A stretch of 21,105 nucleotides of DNA from contig DUHK01000053.1 in NCBI GenBank assembly GCA_013330915.1, forward strand, positions 1-21,105, read 5' to 3'. Under the pieces are notes generated by a model. It was not told where the DNA came from, did not search any database, and saw only the letters and a list, made by a program, of their open reading frames with translations. Made by a program: the position numbers and the translations under genes. The stretch comes from Methanosphaera sp. GTDB taxonomy: Archaea; Methanobacteriota; Methanobacteria; Methanobacteriales; Methanobacteriaceae. Positions 15,554 through 21,105 of the stretch are shown here, in pieces. Each line of letters opens with the position of its first letter. Within the stretch, counting starts at the first letter, position 1.

Positions 15554-16615
15554 TTATTCTTCGTTCATTTTGGCAATGTATGGTTTTAAAAATCTTCTAC
15601 GATTCAGTAACTTATTGTATTCGATTTTTTCATAATATGTTTTTTGTAATCTGTTGAATTCATATGAATTATCCGAAATGATTATCTGTTCGAATAGTTT
15701 TCTGTTATAATCTTCGATATTTTCCAGAAATTCATCTATTTCATCACTGTTTAATAGGTTAACCAGGTCTGTTCTTATTGTGTTAAAGTACTCGTTTTTA
15801 TAAATTTCCTTAATGGTGAAGTATCCTTTCATATTGCGATTGAACAGATGATTGTAGATGCCCTTATTATTTTCAAGCTTATCGTATTGTTTGAATAAAT
15901 CCATTATTTTGTTTGATGATGGTGGAATGTTAAGGAATTTTCGGGTATCCCTGTTTTTTAATGTGGTGTATCTGTCAAGATGTAAGTATAGGAAGTCGTT
16001 TAGACAATTGACTTTATTTGCCCGTATGAATGATTCATAGAAGAAAATGTTTTCACTGTACTCACAGTTGCCTTTGAATGTAATTTCATTGTCCTGAAGG
16101 AACTGTGCTGAGTATAACTTATTTTCCACTGACGGATTCAATTCAAGGATTAGATTTTGAACTTCGTCGAAGTCAAATGATTTATCCCCACATTGATTTA
16201 TTACATTGCTTATGGAATATTGATCATTTTCATATTCTTTACCGTTTTTATCGCGGTTTTTTATGTTTGCAATTACGAAGTCTGCATCTGTGTCCTGAAT
16301 CTTTTCAAGCATTGCTTGTAATGCATTTTCCTTCAGCAATGTTCCGGCTTTCAATATTTGAACGTAGTTACCGTTTATATTTTTGATTACATTGTTTATT
16401 GATGTGGAGAGTCCACAGTGCTTGTGTGAATAAACTTTTATGCGCTCGTCTTTTTTGGCATATTGTTCAAGCAGTGCCAGTGAATCGTCTGTTGATTCAT
16501 CGTCAATGCATATAATTTCCAAATCCGTAAATGACTGATTCATTATGCTTTCAATAGAATCCCCAATGAATTCATCATCATCAAATACATATAATAATAC
16601 TGATATTTCGACCAT
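15554..16615 (-). CDS. Family 2 glycosyltransferase-like protein without DxD motif
   Basis: A 353-residue protein that keeps the GT-A start (MVEISVLLYVF), the CIDDEST region and the following Asp-Glu-Arg-rich helix, but where DxD is expected it reads LKAGT (Lys89 to Thr92 at 16340-16351) and the GPGxARN loop is replaced by GLSTSINN. The metal-binding residues are therefore missing, and the protein may be inactive or use a different mechanism. The rest, including a later SENIFFYESFIRA stretch, resembles the acceptor part of its neighbours, so the fold seems preserved. GGTG lies about 6 bases before the ATG. It sits between two glycosyltransferase genes, 19 bp after the first, so a non-catalytic partner role in a complex is plausible. 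Confidence 0.85.
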   Translation of the reverse strand: MVEISVLLYVFDDDEFIGDSIESIMNQSFTDLEIICIDDESTDDSLALLEQYAKKDERIKVYSHKHCGLSTSINNVIKNINGNYVQILKAGTLLKENALQAMLEKIQDTDADFVIANIKNRDKNGKEYENDQYSISNVINQCGDKSFDFDEVQNLILELNPSVENKLYSAQFLQDNEITFKGNCEYSENIFFYESFIRANKVNCLNDFLYLHLDRYTTLKNRDTRKFLNIPPSSNKIMDLFKQYDKLENNKGIYNHLFNRNMKGYFTIKEIYKNEYFNTIRTDLVNLLNSDEIDEFLENIEDYNRKLFEQIIISDNSYEFNRLQKTYYEKIEYNKLLNRRRFLKPYIAKMNEE

Positions 16616-16634
16616 AACAACACCTTACCAAACA

Positions 16635-19355
16635 TTAGTTTCCGCCTTGAATTTTTCTAAGCGGTTCTGTGATTTTCCAGGAATTAGAACTCAACAACTC
16701 CTCTTTGAAATGTTTTAAATCATTATTTTCTTCTTTTAATGTTTTTATTTGTTGTTTTAATTTTTCTATTTCCTTATTCTTAGCTTCTTTAGCATTCTTT
16801 AAGTCGTTGATTTGTTGTTGACTAAATACTGCCTTTTCTGAAATACTTTTGTTTAAGGAACTCCATTTAACTTTTACGTTGACAATTTGTCCATCCTTAA
16901 CTGCTTTTTTGAAAATGAACGGGTCGTCATGCCATGTTGGCCTGTTTCCACTTAGTATGACCTCGTCATCTACAATTATTTCGTTGTAATCAATGTATAT
17001 CGGCACTTTAACATTATTTTCCTTATAATAGACAGATCTGAACTCCATGTTCAGGTTTCCGTCATTGATACATTTGAATGAAAAGTTTAAACTTCCCTTG
17101 TCACTGATTATTTCAGTTCCCACACCATTATCGTTTTTAAACCAGTCTGGTTTAAAAATTTTTAGGGCCGAATCATCTTTTTCGGTAATTTCAATGGCAT
17201 TATCTTTGTTTCCATTATTTTTTATGTCGATTCTGCCTTTATTGAATTTTTCCATCCTCGTATCCGTTAGGGACAATAGTTTAAGATTACTGTTTGAATG
17301 GATAGGTTGCCATTTTACCCTAACATTTACTTTTTGTCCGTCCTTGACATCCATGTAATAATCAAACGGATCATCGTGCCATGAAACCCTGCTTCCATTT
17401 ACAACGTTTTTGCCGTCAACGACAATTTCTGAATAATCGATATAGACAGGTATTCTGTTACCGGATTTATCCCTGTAATCAACACCCTTGAAGCTAAGCA
17501 TCAGTTTACCATCGTTAATGCACTTAAATGAAAAGTCCATATGTTCCTGTGCACTGTTTAATACTGTTCCTATTCCATTACTGTCCCTTAACCATGGCGG
17601 ATTGGAAATGTCACAGAATGAATCATCACAATCAACAATTTCAACCATGTTATCAGGATTACCCATGTTTTTAACATCGATCCTGCTGTTTGAAAGTACG
17701 TTTATCACTTTTTCGTAATCCGAAAGCAGTCTGATATCGCTGTTGTAATTTAAAGGCAGCCATTTGAGTTGAATGTTTACGATTTGACCGTCCTTAACGT
17801 CCTTATAGTACTCTACAGGATTGTCGTGCCATGAGACCCTGCTTCCCCTGACAAGTGTTTCACCGTCAACGATAATTTCGGTAAAATCAATGAATACAGG
17901 TATTCTTTTATCCAGCTTGTCCCTGTAATCTATTCCCTTAAAGCTTAGCATCAAAGTTCCGTCCTTAACGCATCTGAATGAAATATTCAATGAATCCTTG
18001 ACGCTGTAAATTACAGAACCTTCACCTGTATTATCTCTTAACCAGACAGGATTGGAGACATCACACAATGAATCATCACAATCAACAATTTCTATCCTGT
18101 TATCGGAGCCGCCAATGTTTTTAACATCAATACGACATTCATTGAATTTTCTTAAAAATTCGGCATATTTTCCATATGTTTCGGAATTGATTTTATCGTT
18201 TATCCGTTTAACTTCTTCACTGATTGTGTCATATTTTATGGATGTTTGCTCTTTAATATTGTTCAATACATCGTATGAAGCTTTCATAAGTTTTTCATCT
18301 TCAACATCGTAACGGTTGTTAGATTCAATTGTTATGTAATCCATTAATCTTTGCTTGTCAATGAAATTGTCTTCTATGAATGTTTCTTCAAACAGACATT
18401 TTTTTATCAGAGCATATTCATCGAAATTTTGGAAGTTTTCCTTAAAATCCGGATTTAACATGTAATCCATTACAAAAAATCCGTAGCTGTCCCTTTGGAA
18501 ATAATCTTCATAATTGCTGAAGAGTTTGGATAATATTTCCTGAATTTCCTTATCATACATGTTTTTTGAATAGATAAGATAGTCAATAAATTCAACCTTA
18601 TAACCGAGGTATGTTGATTGGAAATCATTGTTTTTAAGGATGTCAAATACTTCCTTAAAATGTTCAAGGTATGAATATTTTTTCTCGTAAGTGTTGATTT
18701 TTTCGTTTACTCCTCCACCCATTGAATGGTTATATCCATACAAATCAATAGGCAGTACAGGAAAATCTTTTGTGTTTACAAGTACGTTGGCCATAAAAAT
18801 AGGGTCTTCACCGGCTCTTTTATCCGGAAAACGAATGTTATGCTGGTTAATGAAATCCTTCTTGAAAATGTTTTTATAAAAAGCAAATGGAATTCCGTAT
18901 TCTTCAGAATCTAAAACATCTTCTTTGGAATAAAATGCAAATCTTGTATTGACATAATCATAGTATTCGTTTAAGGAATAGTCGCGGTTTACGAACTTTA
19001 AATTTGCACCCACCATGTTTGCATCGTTTTTCTTTGCAGCATCATACATTTTTTCCAGAGCCGTTTCATCCAGGAAAATGTCGTCGGCATCTAAAAATGC
19101 TATGTATTCCCCTTCTGAAGCATCAATTCCCGTATTTCTTGCAATACCAGGACCTGCATTCTCCTGTTGGATTATTTTTATATTATGATATTTTTCATTC
19201 AACTTTCCTAAAATTTCCAAAGAGTCATCTGTTGATCCGTCATCTACACAGACAATCTCTATTTCTTTCATGGTCTGCTTTTGAATACTTTCTATTGAAG
19301 TATATAAAAGACTTGACACATTATAAACTGGCATAACTACTGAAATTCCATTCAT
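16635..19355 (-). CDS. Large glycosyltransferase with three tandem accessory domains and a coiled coil
   Basis: A 906-residue modular protein. An N-terminal family 2 glycosyltransferase (about 1-230) starts at MNGISVVMPVYN and has CVDDGSTD, NAGPGIARN and FLDADD. A helical linker follows, then three copies of an unrecognised domain beginning at residues 408, 558 and 708, each with RIDxKN, NPxW or KPDW, DGxL, IPVxID, IxVDG and SWHDxP landmarks. A coiled coil (about 845-890) leads to the C-terminal SSNSWKITEPLRKI, a tail often seen on glycan-assembly enzymes. The start at 19355 was chosen over an in-frame ATG at 19376 because GGAG lies 8 bases before it. It is the first gene of a three-gene glycosyltransferase operon. 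The repeats look like a beta-sandwich, possibly sugar-binding, but this is not shown. Confidence 0.92.
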   Translation of the reverse strand: MNGISVVMPVYNVSSLLYTSIESIQKQTMKEIEIVCVDDGSTDDSLEILGKLNEKYHNIKIIQQENAGPGIARNTGIDASEGEYIAFLDADDIFLDETALEKMYDAAKKNDANMVGANLKFVNRDYSLNEYYDYVNTRFAFYSKEDVLDSEEYGIPFAFYKNIFKKDFINQHNIRFPDKRAGEDPIFMANVLVNTKDFPVLPIDLYGYNHSMGGGVNEKINTYEKKYSYLEHFKEVFDILKNNDFQSTYLGYKVEFIDYLIYSKNMYDKEIQEILSKLFSNYEDYFQRDSYGFFVMDYMLNPDFKENFQNFDEYALIKKCLFEETFIEDNFIDKQRLMDYITIESNNRYDVEDEKLMKASYDVLNNIKEQTSIKYDTISEEVKRINDKINSETYGKYAEFLRKFNECRIDVKNIGGSDNRIEIVDCDDSLCDVSNPVWLRDNTGEGSVIYSVKDSLNISFRCVKDGTLMLSFKGIDYRDKLDKRIPVFIDFTEIIVDGETLVRGSRVSWHDNPVEYYKDVKDGQIVNIQLKWLPLNYNSDIRLLSDYEKVINVLSNSRIDVKNMGNPDNMVEIVDCDDSFCDISNPPWLRDSNGIGTVLNSAQEHMDFSFKCINDGKLMLSFKGVDYRDKSGNRIPVYIDYSEIVVDGKNVVNGSRVSWHDDPFDYYMDVKDGQKVNVRVKWQPIHSNSNLKLLSLTDTRMEKFNKGRIDIKNNGNKDNAIEITEKDDSALKIFKPDWFKNDNGVGTEIISDKGSLNFSFKCINDGNLNMEFRSVYYKENNVKVPIYIDYNEIIVDDEVILSGNRPTWHDDPFIFKKAVKDGQIVNVKVKWSSLNKSISEKAVFSQQQINDLKNAKEAKNKEIEKLKQQIKTLKEENNDLKHFKEELLSSNSWKITEPLRKIQGGN
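16851..18134 (-). repeat. Three in-frame tandem domain repeats, 450 bp period
   Basis: Units start at 18134, 17684 and 17234 on the minus strand, each at the Arg of RIDxKN, so the period is exactly 150 codons twice in a row. The first and second units are alike even at DNA level, with more than 20 consecutive identical bases around the codons for the VDCDDS segment; the third has diverged more. This points to successive duplication with the first two units youngest or kept alike by gene conversion. Confidence 0.85.
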
Positions 19356-19678
19356 AAAATATTCTCCAATAAACATCCGATAATTTTTTTAATGTATACT
19401 CATTTTCAAAGATTTCCAAAATAAATAAAAAAAATATACTTTATTTCTTGCCATATCTTAACAAATATATATAATATTTATTTTGTTTAAAAAATAATAT
19501 ATATTTTTTTAAGTGATAGAAGATTATCAAAATATCCTAAAAAAAAATGTATATTTTCCATTCCTAAAATAAGAAGTGCAAAATATTGATTCGACTTAAA
19601 TAAGGTAAAGAAATATAAATTTAAATATAATAATGTTGAAAGATAAACATAATATTACTATTTAAAGGGGTTTTTATT
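19356..19678. promoter_or_regulatory. Divergent intergenic region between the glycosyltransferase operon and the DUF6270-like gene
   Basis: About 320 bp, extremely AT-rich, with no reading frame or RNA gene visible. It must hold promoters for both directions. Two TATA-like stretches, at about 19465-19481 and 19494-19510, are near mirror images of each other. The minus-strand one would give a leader of roughly 110 bases for the gene starting at 19355. The plus-strand gene has a closer candidate at 19611-19620. Confidence 0.45.
19605..19620 (+). promoter_or_regulatory. BRE/TATA promoter of the DUF6270-like gene
   Basis: GTAAAG followed by AAATATAAAT fits an archaeal BRE plus TATA box. Initiation about 25 bases later, near 19641, would leave a leader of about 38 bases before the start at 19679. 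The TATA ten-mer is the same as the one in front of tgtA. Confidence 0.5.
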
Positions 19679-21105
19679 TTGTCAGACAAGAATAGTAAAA
19701 TGATAATGTTAAATGAGTTCGAAAAACAAATCAATGTTATTTTCAATAACTTTTATGAAAATCAATTTAATTTTGAAGAATTGAAAACTCAACTAAAATG
19801 GTTTATAAAGGTATGGAATATTTCACGTGTTGACATAAAGAACATCGGAAACGAATCCAACTCCATACGAATATATGAAAAGGAAATTCGATATGAAAAA
19901 AGTTTAAACATTTCCAATCCTGAATGGTATACAGACAACACAGGTAAAGGAACAAAAATCGAATTCGAAAATAATAAGATGAACATAGGTTTTCAGTGCA
20001 TTAACAACGGTGATGTAAATATAAACCTGCGTGGAGTTGACTACAGAAATTCAAACAATGAACGTCTTCCCATCTACCTAAATATCAAAAAAGTGATTTT
20101 GAACAACAAAGTATTCCTAAACCATGACCAACTCATTTGCCATGACGAACCATTTGTAATCAACAGAAGATCCCATAATCTGGAAAGGATAAATTTGGAA
20201 ATTCAATCCGAAACAATATATGATTATTTCCCTGAATTAAACATGTCTTTCGAGAACATGACCAGTTTAAATTATCTGGAATCCAAGTATGATGAACTAT
20301 TACAAAAAATCAACGAATACAAAATAGAAATTGGACAAGAAAAAGCTGACGAAACCTCATCTGATGAAAAACGCGAAAACTCGTTACGTTTATCAAAAAC
20401 CAACGTTGCAATGTTCGGTTCCTGCGTTAGCATAGACCCATTCAGATCATGTTATAATGATTATAAACGTGACTTCAATAAGAAATATGAACATCAACGC
20501 AGTACCATCATCAGTTTAATGAATCCTAAAATAGAATACTCCGAAGACGACCTTGTTTACCTGATTGATTCACACGATAAAAACATTGTAACTACAGATA
20601 TTAAAAAAGATTTCGATAAAGAAATATTCAATCACCTGGATGACATTGATTATCTGATTATTAACCTGGTTCATGATGTCAGATGGGGAGTTCTTGCATA
20701 TGAGGACACATACATAACCAACAGCGAGTACATTGCAAACACTGAGTTTTACAAGAAAAATAAGGATAACTTAAGGCCGATTAATCTGAAAGATAATGAA
20801 GAGGAATATTATAACATCTGGACAGAATCATGCGATAAATTCTTCGAATATTTATCAGAACATTTCCCTAATTTAAAGGTCATACTACAGAAAATAGAAC
20901 TGGTGGATTATTACATAGGCTTTGACTGCACATACAAATTCAGACAGGATTTCCATGATCAGGCAGTAACATTGAATCCGTTCTTTAAAAAATTAGAAAG
21001 TTACATAGAAAATAATTTTGACGTGGAGGTCATTCCATTCCCTGCAGATACAACCGCCGATGAAGGAAACATCTGGGGATTATACACCACACACTATACC
21101 ATGAC
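19679..21105 (+). CDS. Repeat-domain protein with DUF6270-like SGNH domain (partial, 3' end outside window)
   Basis: The frame is open for 475 codons to the window edge. Residues about 50-180 are a fourth copy of the domain found three times in the glycosyltransferase at 16635-19355 (RVDIKNIGN, NPEWYTDNTGKGT, CINNGDVNINLRGVDYR, LPIYLN, CHDEPF). Residues about 243 onward resemble DUF6270: VAMFGSCVSIDPF with Ser248 as possible nucleophile, then HQRSTIISLMNP and DYLIINLVHDVRWG. Proteins of that family occur in surface-polysaccharide loci and are thought to be SGNH-like. A short Glu/Lys-rich linker (about 200-240) joins the two. The start is a TTG with GGGG 8 bases before it; the next in-frame ATG is at 19700. 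It is transcribed away from the glycosyltransferase operon. Confidence 0.88.
   Translation, partial: MSDKNSKMIMLNEFEKQINVIFNNFYENQFNFEELKTQLKWFIKVWNISRVDIKNIGNESNSIRIYEKEIRYEKSLNISNPEWYTDNTGKGTKIEFENNKMNIGFQCINNGDVNINLRGVDYRNSNNERLPIYLNIKKVILNNKVFLNHDQLICHDEPFVINRRSHNLERINLEIQSETIYDYFPELNMSFENMTSLNYLESKYDELLQKINEYKIEIGQEKADETSSDEKRENSLRLSKTNVAMFGSCVSIDPFRSCYNDYKRDFNKKYEHQRSTIISLMNPKIEYSEDDLVYLIDSHDKNIVTTDIKKDFDKEIFNHLDDIDYLIINLVHDVRWGVLAYEDTYITNSEYIANTEFYKKNKDNLRPINLKDNEEEYYNIWTESCDKFFEYLSEHFPNLKVILQKIELVDYYIGFDCTYKFRQDFHDQAVTLNPFFKKLESYIENNFDVEVIPFPADTTADEGNIWGLYTTHYTM

Noticed and set aside
16851..18134. CRISPR-like or satellite repeat
   Set aside because: The repeats are 450 bp, in frame and protein-coding, without short regular spacers.
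19789..19986. Minus-strand open frame of 65 codons
   Set aside because: It is antisense to the repeat domain of the gene starting at 19679 and has no independent support.
1..21105. Transposon, integrase, prophage or defence island
   Set aside because: No transposase, integrase, restriction, toxin or phage gene motifs were found, and no flanking terminal repeats.

Overview
The window looks like a chromosomal piece of a low-GC methanogenic archaeon of the order Methanobacteriales, most likely Methanobrevibacter or a close relative such as Methanosphaera. Support comes from an archaeosine-type tRNA-guanine transglycosylase with a PUA domain, a stand-alone archaeal/enteric-type PyrI, AT-rich TATA-like promoters, GGTGA/GGAG ribosome binding sites, T-tract terminators, and many family 2 glycosyltransferases fused to unusual accessory domains. 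The genus is an inference from composition and gene content.

Layout. (1) 1-3805, plus strand: the end of an SGNH-like gene, a complete SGNH hydrolase-like gene, a double-headed family 2 glycosyltransferase and a small coiled-coil protein. (2) 3816-11059, minus strand: a tight seven-gene block read tgtA, pyrI, yjbQ, a LicC/PntC-like nucleotidyltransferase, PEP mutase fused to a cytidylyltransferase, phosphonopyruvate decarboxylase, and an iron-type alcohol dehydrogenase. (3) 11107-14303, minus strand: one glycosyltransferase and a second SGNH-like gene pair, paralogous to the pair at the left edge. (4) 14526-19355, minus strand: three more glycosyltransferases, one carrying three tandem copies of an unrecognised domain of exactly 150 residues per unit. 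(5) 19679 to the end, plus strand: a divergent gene with one more copy of that domain plus a DUF6270-like SGNH domain, cut by the window edge.

How it may work together. The phosphonate genes spell out a pathway: phosphoenolpyruvate to phosphonopyruvate, to phosphonoacetaldehyde, to 2-hydroxyethylphosphonate (HEP), then activation with CTP to CMP-HEP. The fused cytidylyltransferase-PEP mutase, the decarboxylase and the dehydrogenase match, in domain content and order of reactions, Fom1, Fom2 and FomC of Streptomyces fosfomycin biosynthesis. Later fosfomycin enzymes are absent, and the surroundings are glycan-building genes. The simplest reading is a locus that makes a phosphonate-decorated surface glycan or glycolipid. 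The enzyme that would move the phosphonate from CMP onto an acceptor is not recognisable here. The end product is inferred, not seen.
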